Positions 19,401 to 27,959 of a DNA stretch of 64,000 nt are shown here, one piece after another (position 1 is the first letter of the stretch; every line of letters starts with the position of its first letter). The position numbers and the translations under genes were made by a program. The notes beneath the pieces were generated by a model, which saw nothing but the letters and a program-made list of their open reading frames with translations, searched no databases and was not told the DNA's origin. This DNA is from Sphingobacterium gobiense (lineage in GTDB: Bacteria; Bacteroidota; Bacteroidia; Sphingobacteriales; Sphingobacteriaceae). The stretch spans positions 558,001 to 622,000 of the forward strand of contig NZ_PVBS01000001.1 in assembly GCF_002980575.1 (NCBI RefSeq), given 5' to 3'.

Positions 19401-19600
19401 TGAGCTACACCTTTGATCGTAATTTGATGAAACGCTATGGGTTAGAACGTCTCCGGGTCTATGGATCCTTGGATAATGTTGTCACTTTCTCACCTTACAG
19501 TGGACCGAATCCGGAAAACGTAAGTAGTTTGGGACGAGATGTATCCAATGGTTATCCGGTACCCCGAACATATAATTTAGGTATAAATCTTTCTTTCTAA
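16445..19600 (+). CDS. SusC/RagA-type TonB-dependent outer-membrane transporter, second copy
   Basis: A SusC of about 1051 residues with the full architecture. There is a signal peptide, then a carboxypeptidase-regulatory-like domain (TLRGRVLDASGNGLPNVTV through LVGYTDKRVSV) and a TonB-box-like segment (ASIEEVVVTRGYV). A plug follows (GFRGTTQIRGLSTLS; PLFVIDGVPLDADR; IESIEILRDAQATSLYGSLA; GVIIINTKRG), then a beta-barrel ending in YNLGINLSF. The start may be 16445 (MKNNIILYG) or 16433, which overlaps the previous stop. It pairs with the SusD 7 nt downstream. It differs clearly from the first SusC, so the locus probably has two transport complexes rather than a recent duplication. Confidence 0.95.
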   Translation: MKNNIILYGTLLFFWMSFGLQGLAQTTLRGRVLDASGNGLPNVTVTNTSTGRNLVATGSKGEFSVAIRGNTTLLFSLVGYTDKRVSVKSTETSLTVTLEFADASIEEVVVTRGYVQRPKETSTGASTIITGRDIQDIPVPVESLLQGRVPGLNVQVNTGAPGFRGTTQIRGLSTLSMTGEGDATALMPTSPLFVIDGVPLDADRASEFGFDQQGPGISPLSMIPPEDIESIEILRDAQATSLYGSLAAYGVIIINTKRGNSEIPRITYINNTYFKTPPQLRETLGGNLERRLKLQQIYGNAFSQADIDRIQSIPHLTDSLNAYYNNSTDWQSLYFRTTLNHSHNLMFDGGNRVLNYKANFGYSNDEGIIRNTGFTRYTANLRMDYSPDTKLRFTGQVFAQLGKRNRGDGIGVLQTGVAAGGLSSTLLPPPSFYLASSEYMSSISTRNSNNARVIRPYIEGAYEIIRGLRLTSALSYEFTSNTEDTFTPAAANNQFSSVSARQERSTQLYSRNSLNYSKTFDDTHSIFINLFNEIRNITRQETLIRQERTPNDFFEGPLGYDGYFSRGGGILPGFKDERALSFALSTSYDYKRRYILDLSYRMDGSSANGFGNLYTRNPAVGLRWNIHHEEWGQELSWLNEGSIRASWGVNVMPNSTLERIYGRYDIFGNYNQQPGLGIDFNQIPNPDLRPTTSMQYNLGVNMMLFNNKVDFVYDTYYKKVDNMYFEEHLNTSTGFSRLASNDAAIANYGHELAINIRPLRQGGNFNWIFSVNGAFNRDILLKLPQHYGGQFVRWERDGDNRGQHVVFRVGTSTLSNYLLMNDGVYSRDQDVPIDPVTGLRMISQGGAYFEAGDPIWVDQNGDYRIDENDFVRTGNSQPLITGGMNNTFTYKNVSLNVFISYTAKRTILNKALAERMSLMANPFGTGDDNKVVVPLDQYNMWQQPGDVAKFPYPYAYTRSNSVQPFRIDQTLWAESGSYLKVNNIVLSYTFDRNLMKRYGLERLRVYGSLDNVVTFSPYSGPNPENVSSLGRDVSNGYPVPRTYNLGINLSF

Positions 19601-19607
19601 CTAGATC

Positions 19608-21212
19608 ATGGAGAACAATATGTATAAAAAAAAATCATGTAAAGCAGCCGGGCAATTATTGCTTTTGGGTATTATACTGGTGTTATCAGGTTGCCAAAAA
19701 TACCTGACAGTCGATCCAATCGATCGTTTGACGGGGAATAACTTCTATCTGTCAAAAGCTGATGTAGAAGCGAACTTTGCCTTCATCTATTCCAAATTCT
19801 TCGAGAAAATCCGTGAAAGTTGGGTGTTAGGGGCGACAGGCGAAGCACGTTCTGGAGAGATCAGGGCTACAGTCGGATCGGGGGATGCCCGCACACGTCC
19901 ACTGCGTAGCGCCAATGATATGGTCGAGGTGCTAGGTACAAACAACCTTATGTTTGCTATAAGCTTTTCCCGATTTGAAGATTATCAATTGAGAAAGATT
20001 ACGGACTGGCGGGGGTATTATGAAGTAATACAAAGTACCAATATCTTGATTTCCAAATTAGAAGAGGGGATCCCAGGGGTAGAGGGGGCGGATCAGGTAC
20101 GGTATATTGCGGAAGCCAAGTTCATGCGGGCGTTTACCTACTTTTGGATGGTTCGTATATATGGGGATGTGGTGTACTACACGGAGCCTTACTATAGGGA
20201 CAAATTGCCGCGTGAAAATATGATATCGGTACTCAATAAATGTATTGCCGATTTGGCGCCTCATAAAGAACTGATGCCATGGACACACAGCGATCCAGCG
20301 CAACGGGGTGCCCGTCCGGCAAAAGGTGCCATTATTGCCCTTTTGATGCATATGAATGCTTGGAATGCGTCCTTTGATCGAGCAAATAGCCAAGCGTACC
20401 ATACACAGGTGGCCGCATTGGGCAAGGAGCTCGTGGAAAGCAATGCCCACCGTCTTTACCCCATGACGGAGGAGTCTTGGGCTTTGGTTTCCAAAGGAAG
20501 GACCGAGGAGTCCTTGTTTGAGTTCTACCGTAGTGTGAATTACGGGGATGCAACGCTGTTCTCGGAGAGTTGGGATCGGTTCGATATACGCAACCATTAT
20601 ACGGTATGGAGCCATTTTCTGCGTTGGCCCTATCTATTCCCTAGACACGATAAATCCATCAGTCCTTGTTATTATGTCTCCGAATACATGAGGAGTATTT
20701 ATCCGGAAGACGAATCTGATCTGCGTCGGGATCTATGGTTTGAGGATATAGATGCTGACGACGGACGTTTTGCGATGAAAAAGTTTGGTCTGAATGTCTT
20801 TGCCTCTGGTAATGAACAGGGATATCCTGACAATACGATAAGTATTTTTCGATATGCAGATGCCATCCTCTTACATGCCGAATCCTTGGCCGAGTTAGGT
20901 CGAGATAGCGAAGCCATTGCATCCCTAAATTTGGTACGGGAGCGTTCACAAGCATCTGCCTTCGCCGGTGCCGGTGGAACCGAATTGAAGGATTTTATTT
21001 ATGAAGAGCGTTGCCGCGAGCTGATTGGCGAGGCTCACCGTTACTTTGACCTCATACGAACCCGCAGGATACTGAGTTCACAATGGACCATGAGACCCAT
21101 GAATCTGGACGAATATAACCGGGGTGCATGGACTTGGCCGCTGGATCAAAGTGCCCGGGCGAATAACCCGAATATTGTATTAAATGAGTACTGGATCACA
21201 ACAGGGAGATAA
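19608..21212 (+). CDS. SusD/RagB family lipoprotein, second copy
   Basis: A 534-residue SusD homologue, partner of the SusC just upstream. Lipobox: LVLSGCQKYLTVDP (acylated Cys about 29); a second Met at 19620 is an alternative start. SusD hallmarks are ADQVRYIAEAKFMRAFTYFW with MVRIYGDVVYY, ADAILLHAESLAELG, and FIYEERCRELIGEAHRYFDL near the C-terminus. Its TGA stop region overlaps the following fasciclin start by 1 nt (TAATG), suggesting coupled translation. Confidence 0.95.
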   Translation: MENNMYKKKSCKAAGQLLLLGIILVLSGCQKYLTVDPIDRLTGNNFYLSKADVEANFAFIYSKFFEKIRESWVLGATGEARSGEIRATVGSGDARTRPLRSANDMVEVLGTNNLMFAISFSRFEDYQLRKITDWRGYYEVIQSTNILISKLEEGIPGVEGADQVRYIAEAKFMRAFTYFWMVRIYGDVVYYTEPYYRDKLPRENMISVLNKCIADLAPHKELMPWTHSDPAQRGARPAKGAIIALLMHMNAWNASFDRANSQAYHTQVAALGKELVESNAHRLYPMTEESWALVSKGRTEESLFEFYRSVNYGDATLFSESWDRFDIRNHYTVWSHFLRWPYLFPRHDKSISPCYYVSEYMRSIYPEDESDLRRDLWFEDIDADDGRFAMKKFGLNVFASGNEQGYPDNTISIFRYADAILLHAESLAELGRDSEAIASLNLVRERSQASAFAGAGGTELKDFIYEERCRELIGEAHRYFDLIRTRRILSSQWTMRPMNLDEYNRGAWTWPLDQSARANNPNIVLNEYWITTGR

Positions 21213-21955
21213 TGATGAAAAAGATAAAAAAAATAAGAGGAAATTTAATCCTTCTGCTATTGGCGGTTGTTGCTTTCTTGGCATGCAGCAGAGACGATTA
21301 TTACACCGACGGTGGACGGGCTGAGGCTATCTTTGACGGGTCTATCATGGAATATCTGGATGCGAAGCCACGTGAGTTTGATACCATTGCGCAAATTGTC
21401 CGTTTAGCAGGCTTGGAAGATCGTTTTAGAAGCGACGAATTTACCTTTTTTGCGCCTCACGATGCAGATATCAAGGAACTGATCGGAAGTTACACGGAAG
21501 GCGGATTGAACAGAAGCCTTTATGAACTGATGTTGGATACCATTGTAACGTTGGCGGATGTCGATCCAGAGATATGGGCTTTCTACCTCCAGCGCCATAT
21601 GTTTCGAGGCAAAAACTTGTTGGCTGATTACCCCCAGATAGACCTGAATTTAAGATCCGTTTATGGCGGACAGAATTATTATTCCCTAGGCGATGCGGTA
21701 TGTAATATTGGCGTTGAGTTTCAGGATGCGGTCAGTTCGGATGGTAGCTCGAGATTACAATACATGGGGTACAGACAGTTGGGGATCGGGTATATTCGAG
21801 ACTTATCCAAACCTACTGAATATGGTCGGATTAATGTCTCCTCATCGGACATTCAACCCCGCAATGGCGTTGTGCATGTGCTGGATTACAGAGATGGCGA
21901 ATTTGGTTTTTCAAACAACCAAGTAATAGTAGACATTATAGAAAGTAAAAGATAG
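21212..21955 (+). CDS. Fasciclin-like domain lipoprotein
   Basis: A 247-residue lipoprotein (VVAFLACSRDDYY, acylated Cys about 25) with a single divergent fasciclin-like domain: IMEYLDAKPREFDTIAQIVR, LEDRFRSDEFTFFAPHDADI, and RNGVVHVLDY close to the end. It mirrors the fasciclin half of the gene after the first SusCD pair but has no F5/8C domain. The repeated order SusC-SusD-fasciclin suggests that a fasciclin lipoprotein belongs to each transporter complex. Confidence 0.8.
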   Translation: MMKKIKKIRGNLILLLLAVVAFLACSRDDYYTDGGRAEAIFDGSIMEYLDAKPREFDTIAQIVRLAGLEDRFRSDEFTFFAPHDADIKELIGSYTEGGLNRSLYELMLDTIVTLADVDPEIWAFYLQRHMFRGKNLLADYPQIDLNLRSVYGGQNYYSLGDAVCNIGVEFQDAVSSDGSSRLQYMGYRQLGIGYIRDLSKPTEYGRINVSSSDIQPRNGVVHVLDYRDGEFGFSNNQVIVDIIESKR

Positions 21956-21960
21956 TACGT

Positions 21961-23580
21961 ATGAAAAATTTACGAACAAGATATATTTTAGGCATCCTGT
22001 GTTTATCCATTATGCTGGGCGGATGTAATAAGGAAACGACATTTTTCTCTGAGCCTTACGGAGAAGGAAAACCGCCGCTGGGGATTACATTTGATCCTGC
22101 GCAGGTACCTTCACCCAATGTTGGTGATATTGGATCCATTATAAAACTTAAGGCCAATGGATTAAATGAATACCTGGATAAGGCCGTCTTTAAGTTCAAC
22201 GGGCAGGAAGCGGAGATTGTGCGTGTCAACGGAGATGAAGTCGAGGTAAAGGTCCCACCCTATGCCAGTACAGGCGTGACGTCAATTACGGTGGATGATG
22301 TCATTATTTTTGGTCCAGAGTTTACGGTCAATGGAAAGGTGCGTATCGACCCTACCTGGGAAGCCATTGCGGGGGCCAATGGGTCGGTGAACGGACGGTT
22401 ACTGACCAACGACGGTAAAGTGATCTACGTCGGCAATTTTACGGATTACAACCGAAGAGGACTGGTACGGCCGATCAATCGGATTGCCCGGACATTCTCC
22501 AATGGGATCTATGACGTGAGTTTCCGTACCGGTCAAGGCGCCAATGGTTCCCTAAATAGTATCGTACATATTGGCAATCATTATTACCTATCCGGCGGCT
22601 TTTCGGCATTTGGACAGAAAAGAGATAATATATCTAATATCACCCGCATCCATTTGCATGGCGATGTAGACACCGTCGGTGTGCATCCTTTCCGGAGACC
22701 GGATCAGTCGGATACCTTAAAATATGTCCCTGCATTCAACGGAGGGTTCAACTCAGCCATATCACATCTTTATCCCCAAGAAAATAAGCTAATCGCAACC
22801 GGTAATTTCAGGTACTATGTCAGTAGACGGTATGATCAGCCCAATAGGTTAGAAACGCGTGATTCGGTTATACTCGATAGTGTGGAGATACGTCATGTCG
22901 CGCGTTTGAATCTGGACGGCACGCTGGATAAGACCTTCCGCTTTAATGGGGATATCCCTTTCGCAGGAGGAAATGGAGATATCGGGACGTTGTTACACGA
23001 ATCGGGACCTCACCAAGGCAAAATTTTGGTGCACGGTTGGTTCAATCGTTTTGACGGAAAGGAAGTAGGTTATGTGACCCGACTGAATGCCAATGGCACA
23101 ATTGATGAAACATTTAACCCCGGAGGATCGGGAGCCGATCTTTATATTACCAATATGACATACAACGCTGTGACCAATAAATATGTCGCTGTGGGATCCT
23201 TCCGGACGTACAATGGTAAACCAGCTATGCGGTTGGCTCTGCTCAATGATGACGGTACTTTGGACGAGACCTTCCAGGCGCAGACTTTCCTGAATGGACT
23301 CCCTACCTACGCCAAACAATTAGATGACGGGCTGATTGCGGTGGCAGGAACCTTCCTGACGTATGGAAATGTCACCCGAAACCGATTTATGATCCTGAAT
23401 CCGGATGGTAATCTGGCAGATCCATTATTGAATGCAACTGGACAACTACTGGGAGGGGTAAACCAAATTATAGAGACCCGATCCGAGGACAATAAACGGG
23501 CTTTGCTGTTTTTTGGTTGGAACCTGTCCAAATTTGACAATAAGGATGTGTCGAATATATTTAGGGTGATTATTGAATAA
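21961..23580 (+). CDS. DUF5008/IPT-like lipoprotein with a DUF5122-type beta-propeller
   Basis: A 539-residue lipoprotein (IMLGGCNKETTFF, acylated Cys 22). Residues about 40-125 form an IPT/TIG-like immunoglobulin fold, which I match to DUF5008 (GSIIKLKANGLNEYLDKAVF; EIVRVNGDEVEVKVPPYAST). From about 130 on there are repeated units of the DUF5122 delta-60 type, such as VARLNLDGTLDKTFRFNG, VTRLNANGTIDETFNPGG and LALLNDDGTLDETFQAQ, each with a GTxDxTF core, forming a beta-propeller. This implies ligand or protein binding; no catalytic residues are visible. It sits 5 nt after the fasciclin gene and overlaps the next frame. Confidence 0.78.
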   Translation: MKNLRTRYILGILCLSIMLGGCNKETTFFSEPYGEGKPPLGITFDPAQVPSPNVGDIGSIIKLKANGLNEYLDKAVFKFNGQEAEIVRVNGDEVEVKVPPYASTGVTSITVDDVIIFGPEFTVNGKVRIDPTWEAIAGANGSVNGRLLTNDGKVIYVGNFTDYNRRGLVRPINRIARTFSNGIYDVSFRTGQGANGSLNSIVHIGNHYYLSGGFSAFGQKRDNISNITRIHLHGDVDTVGVHPFRRPDQSDTLKYVPAFNGGFNSAISHLYPQENKLIATGNFRYYVSRRYDQPNRLETRDSVILDSVEIRHVARLNLDGTLDKTFRFNGDIPFAGGNGDIGTLLHESGPHQGKILVHGWFNRFDGKEVGYVTRLNANGTIDETFNPGGSGADLYITNMTYNAVTNKYVAVGSFRTYNGKPAMRLALLNDDGTLDETFQAQTFLNGLPTYAKQLDDGLIAVAGTFLTYGNVTRNRFMILNPDGNLADPLLNATGQLLGGVNQIIETRSEDNKRALLFFGWNLSKFDNKDVSNIFRVIIE

Positions 23581-23593
23581 TATTTGGAAGATT

Positions 23594-25348
23594 ATGAAAA
23601 GAAATACACAATTGAAAAACGTAAGGCTTTGGGGCCTGATATTCTTAGCGGTAGGCGTTTTTAGTCAGTGCAATGAGGACTTTACCAAGGTAATCCCGAA
23701 GGATGGAGAAGAAGAAGAAGTCGATGTCGTATATGGTTCGCCAAAGGTGTTGTTGCTGGTTGTCGATGGGGCTAGAGGTCAATCGGTACGCGATGCGGAT
23801 ATTCCTAACATGAATAGCTTACTCCCTAAATCTATACACACCTGGTCAAGCTTGAGCGAAGAGAATGCGCTTAGTGTCGCCGTCAATTGGACGGATCTGA
23901 TTACCGGTGTCAATTATAGAAAGCATGGTGTCGTGGACAATGATTTTTCGAATAATAAATTGGAGACATATCCTTCTATTTTCAGTCGGATCGTTAATTT
24001 TGACGAATCCTCAAAGATCGATTTGATCAGTCCCAATCAGGCTTTCTTAGATAATTACGGCGAACATACTGAAACCAGTCTGGCATCCCAAGATGAAGAT
24101 GTGAAGAATAAAGTAATTGCTAGTTTAGGCGTGGAAGATAAGACCATGATCGCGGCACACTTCGAGGCTATAAGCAAGGCCGGTTTAGAAAGTGGTTTTG
24201 ACCTTTCCTTTCCTGCATACCGTCAGGCGATTGAGACCTTCGATGAACAGGTAGGTGAGATTGTGCAAGCATTGGAAAAACGAGAGAACTTTCAGCAAGA
24301 GAACTGGTTGGTGGTAATCACGTCCAGTCAAGGTGGGACATTTACCATTCCTCCAGACCAGGATGACAACACCGTATTCAGTAATCCAGCGTTGAATACC
24401 TTTACCATTATGTATTCACCGGTCTATGGCTCTAAATTTATTGATAAACCCTATATCGGAAACCGCATGTCTGGAGAGTTTTTGCGATTCAATGAGGGGA
24501 AATATGGGGAGTTACAGACAGAAGATAATGATCTTTTTGACTTGGGGTCGAGCAAGGATTTTACGATCGAGCTAAAAGTCAAGAAAAACAGGGGTCCTAA
24601 TAACAATTGGCGGTTTAACTACGCGTCCTTAATCGGTAAAAAAATTGCTTGGCAAGGTAACTGGGGTAGTGAAGGACAGTCAGGTATGTATGGTTGGGTC
24701 ATCCACTTGGCCGATGATTTCTGGATCTTCAATGCCCGGGGAGACCAAGGTACAGGAGAGGTTAAGGCCGATCAGCACCAACGCATGAACGACGCCAGTT
24801 GGAATGCCCTTACCATTGTTGGTCTGCACAGAGATGGTAGACGTTTTGTCCGATTATATACCAATGGTGTATTCAATCGTGAGGGAGATATCACAGATTG
24901 GGGGAATCTGGATAGCGATGCGCGTTTACGCATCGGACTGGTGCCGACATCGGAAACTGGCTCTGGATGGCGTTCGGATGTATATATGGCCGATGTCAAA
25001 TTCTGGAACATTGCGCTGCCCGAAGATATGGTACAGCAGTATAGCTGTGAAATCGGCGTAGATCCTAACCATCCTTATTACGCCAATGTAGCGGGCTATT
25101 GGCCAATGATCGGCGGGGCTTCGGACGGATTTTTAATGGATGATGGGCCTTTGGGGCTTCACCTCAAGACAGGAGGCGAAGACTATGGCACGACCTTGCT
25201 CAATGATTACATTTGCGCGCCATCCACCGAACAGCTGGGACAGTTAGTACCCCGGACTTATGATGTTACGGCGCAGATCATAAGCTGGTTAAAGATACCT
25301 CGTCAATTGAGCTGGCAATTGGATGGACGTGTATGGTTGGATAAATAA
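23594..25348 (+). CDS. DUF4983 lipoprotein: degenerate alkaline-phosphatase-like domain plus LamG-like domain
   Basis: A protein of about 584 residues with a lipobox-like end to its signal (GVFSQCNED, Cys 26). Residues about 50-280 resemble the alkaline phosphatase/phosphodiesterase fold: LLLVVDGARGQSV (D58), and NWTDLITGVNYRKHGV, where Thr100 matches the usual nucleophile. At the later metal site, where family enzymes have SDHG, this protein reads ITSSQGGT, so Asp and His are lost and activity is doubtful. Residues about 300-480 form a laminin-G/concanavalin-like domain (SKDFTIELKVKKNRG; DVYMADVKFWNIALP), the DUF4983 part. It probably acts as a surface binding protein. ATG at 23594 is preferred over an upstream in-frame start overlapping the previous gene. 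Confidence 0.78.
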   Translation: MKRNTQLKNVRLWGLIFLAVGVFSQCNEDFTKVIPKDGEEEEVDVVYGSPKVLLLVVDGARGQSVRDADIPNMNSLLPKSIHTWSSLSEENALSVAVNWTDLITGVNYRKHGVVDNDFSNNKLETYPSIFSRIVNFDESSKIDLISPNQAFLDNYGEHTETSLASQDEDVKNKVIASLGVEDKTMIAAHFEAISKAGLESGFDLSFPAYRQAIETFDEQVGEIVQALEKRENFQQENWLVVITSSQGGTFTIPPDQDDNTVFSNPALNTFTIMYSPVYGSKFIDKPYIGNRMSGEFLRFNEGKYGELQTEDNDLFDLGSSKDFTIELKVKKNRGPNNNWRFNYASLIGKKIAWQGNWGSEGQSGMYGWVIHLADDFWIFNARGDQGTGEVKADQHQRMNDASWNALTIVGLHRDGRRFVRLYTNGVFNREGDITDWGNLDSDARLRIGLVPTSETGSGWRSDVYMADVKFWNIALPEDMVQQYSCEIGVDPNHPYYANVAGYWPMIGGASDGFLMDDGPLGLHLKTGGEDYGTTLLNDYICAPSTEQLGQLVPRTYDVTAQIISWLKIPRQLSWQLDGRVWLDK

Positions 25349-25360
25349 CCTTAATAATGT

Positions 25361-26734
25361 ATGAAAAGGATAGTAAATTTTGGAGGAATACTAGTGTTAT
25401 TGCTGAGCTTTGGAGCCTGTAGTGATGCTGATTTGGAAGAATTTGATCATCAAGAGAATAAAGCCGTAGAGATATCTGCCGGGGCGACTACGGGTACGAT
25501 CTTGAAGACGAATGAGTCTTTGATCATTCCAGTAAGCATCGTGCTCAATGGTGCGGCCGGCAAAGCATTTGAAGTCCCTCTGTCCGTTAATCAGGATACG
25601 GTGGTCAAGTTGATTGAAGCAGGTGAGTTGGCCGATGTGACGGCTTTGTCTGCAGCATCCATTATGATTGACAATGTAGCCAAGTTCAAGTTTGGATCGG
25701 AAGCCGCACAGTTTAATATCGTGGTGGCTCGCACAGAGGTTGAGCAGCATTTTGGTAAAAAATTGGCCATAGGCTATTCATTGCAGAACGCAGGAAAGGA
25801 GAACTTGATTAATAATCAACAGAACACCGGGATCATTATTTTTGATACCCGAGAGGTCCTCACGGCCGAAGATATTCATTACATTTCGTTTCGTACCGGT
25901 GGTGCAGTTATCGAAGCCCGTAACAGGCAAAATTACGAAAGCTCCTCCGGAGGAATGACTATTCCGCTGATGGCAAACTTAGCCAGTTTTCCAGGTAACC
26001 CATTCACGGTTGATGTCCTGACAGATACAGATACTATTGCCAAAATGATTATGGATGGAATATTACCAGCCAATACAATTGCTTTGCAGGAGGATGACTT
26101 TACGATTAATCCGCGGGTGAATTTCCCGAGCAACACCAGTGAGGTCCGCTTCGAGGTCAGCGTGCCGTGGCATGTCATTAATGACAATATCGGAAAGAAA
26201 TTGGCCCTGTTTATACGGTTGGAGAATCCTACCTTACACGTATTGGACACCGAGAGAAACTTTACAACGATACTGATTGACAGTGAAAATGTCATTGAAG
26301 TCGATGTAACTGATATGGGTGAGTTCTCGGTCAATCGGGACAATAATAGCGGACCGGATGGCAATGAAGGTTCAAAAAAATTGGTCGATGGCAATTTCTC
26401 CAGCAAATTTCTGCAATCGAATTTCGTTGGAGACTTGCAATGTATCATGGTCTTTGATGAGCCACAAAAAATAGGTGCCTATACCTTTACGTCTGGAAAT
26501 GATGATAACAGAAGGGATCCTAATGGATGGCACTTGGAAGCATCTAACGATGGGGTGAATTGGACAACAATCGACACACGAAGCGGTGAAGTTTTTGCTT
26601 CACGACTGATGACACGTCGATTTGATGTCGAGTTTGCAGCAGCTTATACCCACTACAGATTAAATATTACGTCTATTGTTGGGGGGGTCGCCCTGTTTCA
26701 GATGTCCGAATGGCGAATGATTAGAATACCCTAA
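25361..26734 (+). CDS. Lipoprotein with two DUF1735 domains and a C-terminal F5/8 type C-like domain
   Basis: A 457-residue lipoprotein (LLLSFGACSDADL, acylated Cys 20). Two DUF1735 (BT_3987 N-terminal type) beta-sandwich domains lie in tandem, about residues 35-165 (SLIIPVSIVLNGAAGKAFEV) and 175-310 (MTIPLMANLASFPGNPFTVD). The last 140 residues are F5/8C-like: YTFTSGNDDNRRDPNGWHLE, ASNDGVNWTTIDTRSGE and MSEWRMIRIP. These are close in wording to the C-terminal domains of two other proteins in this locus. It is probably a surface glycan-binding protein in the position SusE/F-like proteins take in PULs. Confidence 0.85.
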   Translation: MKRIVNFGGILVLLLSFGACSDADLEEFDHQENKAVEISAGATTGTILKTNESLIIPVSIVLNGAAGKAFEVPLSVNQDTVVKLIEAGELADVTALSAASIMIDNVAKFKFGSEAAQFNIVVARTEVEQHFGKKLAIGYSLQNAGKENLINNQQNTGIIIFDTREVLTAEDIHYISFRTGGAVIEARNRQNYESSSGGMTIPLMANLASFPGNPFTVDVLTDTDTIAKMIMDGILPANTIALQEDDFTINPRVNFPSNTSEVRFEVSVPWHVINDNIGKKLALFIRLENPTLHVLDTERNFTTILIDSENVIEVDVTDMGEFSVNRDNNSGPDGNEGSKKLVDGNFSSKFLQSNFVGDLQCIMVFDEPQKIGAYTFTSGNDDNRRDPNGWHLEASNDGVNWTTIDTRSGEVFASRLMTRRFDVEFAAAYTHYRLNITSIVGGVALFQMSEWRMIRIP

Positions 26735-26753
26735 CGAATTTAACACGATGATT

Positions 26754-27827
26754 ATGACAAGGAAATTTTTATATATGATTTTGGCCATCGCAGTTGGCTT
26801 CGCTTCCTGTGAAAAACAAGAAACTGGAGGTATGGATGAAGACGGTGGTGATGGGGTCTTGCCCAAGCCTACAGCTTCGTTCTCGTATGGTACCCAGGAT
26901 CCAACCGATCCCTTCACCATTCAATTTACCAACAGCTCGACAAATCTGTCAGAAAGCCGTTGGGCATTTGGTGACGACAGCACGTCGGCCGATGTGTCGC
27001 CTATCCACACATTTATTAAAACAGGAATATTCAATGTCAAGTTGGTCACTCTTAACGAAGAAGGCTTTTGGGCACAGCGTGAAGAGATTATTACCATCTC
27101 GCCGAGCAATCTCGTGCAACTTATTGCAGCACGCTCTGGAGACGAGCTTCAAGTGTCCTATCAAACCGGTATAGATGTGGCACAATCGGAATGGTTTGTT
27201 AAACAGCCTGACGGAACCTATTTTTTTGTATCACAAGAGGACGTTCTCTCCTTAGAATTAGCGGCGGGCCAATTTGCCGAAGCTTATGTGGAATTGACGA
27301 CTCCAAAAGGTTCAAAAACCAGGTTAGACATGACCCTAACAGATGTAGGGATCGTCACTGATCTGACGAATCATAACAATACCTTCACGGTATCCCACGA
27401 AAATAGCGGCGGTAAAGAGGCGGGTGAAGGATCGTTAAAACTCATTGATAACAGCATCACCTCGAAGTTTTTAATATTCGATATCCATCTCATAGGAGGT
27501 CCATTTCACTGGCAGTTTGAATATATCGAACCACAGGTAATCAACGCCTATACCATGACTACGGGAAACGATGCTCCGGGCCGCGATCCAAGGAATTGGG
27601 AGCTATTGGCGTCAAATGATGGGGAGAATTGGGTAACGCTCGATACACAAAATGAGATCACTTTCCCTACTACGGGTGGTGCTAACAACAATGGGCGTCG
27701 GGCAACCTATACGTATCTCTTCGATAACACGACTCCCTACCATTATTATCGTCTGCAGGTGAGCGCGGTAGGATCTGGAAACCTGTTCCAGATGTCCGAA
27801 TTTAGGATGCTACAGTTGCCGCAATAG
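26754..27827 (+). CDS. Lipoprotein with a PKD-like domain and a C-terminal F5/8 type C-like domain
   Basis: A protein of about 357 residues with a lipobox (AVGFASCEKQETG). Residues about 40-120 form a PKD domain (IQFTNSSTNLSESRWAFGD; SPIHTFIKTGIFNVKLVTLN). The C-terminal part is F5/8C-like: YTMTTGNDAPGRDPRNWELL, ASNDGENWVTLDTQ and FQMSEFRMLQLPQ. It is the last gene of the run, followed by a strong hairpin. The start could also be the ATG at 26748, two codons earlier. A glycan-binding accessory role is inferred from the domains and context. Confidence 0.85.
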   Translation: MTRKFLYMILAIAVGFASCEKQETGGMDEDGGDGVLPKPTASFSYGTQDPTDPFTIQFTNSSTNLSESRWAFGDDSTSADVSPIHTFIKTGIFNVKLVTLNEEGFWAQREEIITISPSNLVQLIAARSGDELQVSYQTGIDVAQSEWFVKQPDGTYFFVSQEDVLSLELAAGQFAEAYVELTTPKGSKTRLDMTLTDVGIVTDLTNHNNTFTVSHENSGGKEAGEGSLKLIDNSITSKFLIFDIHLIGGPFHWQFEYIEPQVINAYTMTTGNDAPGRDPRNWELLASNDGENWVTLDTQNEITFPTTGGANNNGRRATYTYLFDNTTPYHYYRLQVSAVGSGNLFQMSEFRMLQLPQ

Positions 27828-27844
27828 AGGTAAGATTTTAACAA

Positions 27845-27879
27845 TAAAAAAGCTGCACATACATTGGTATGTGCAGCTT
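27845..27879. terminator. Bidirectional terminator hairpin
   Basis: A perfect 13-bp stem (27850-27862 with 27867-27879) has a 4-nt loop and lies between convergent genes. On the minus strand the stem is followed by TTTTTATTG, a good U-tract for the operon that ends at 27960. On the plus strand the trailing sequence is less T-rich, but the stem may still end the envelope run. Confidence 0.8.
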
Positions 27880-27959
27880 ATAGATTACGGGGCTAGGTTC
27901 TACGATGCGAAGATCGGACGGTGGAATGGTTACGTTTCAACCTGAACTAATTTTCGATC

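Noticed and set aside
20058..20615. A 185-codon open frame on the minus strand
   Set aside because: It lies wholly inside the second susD, shows no family resemblance and is a shadow of that gene's codon pattern.
25933..26448. A 171-codon open frame on the minus strand
   Set aside because: It is antisense within the DUF1735 lipoprotein gene, Ser/Ile/Val-biased as expected of an antisense frame, with no recognisable domain.
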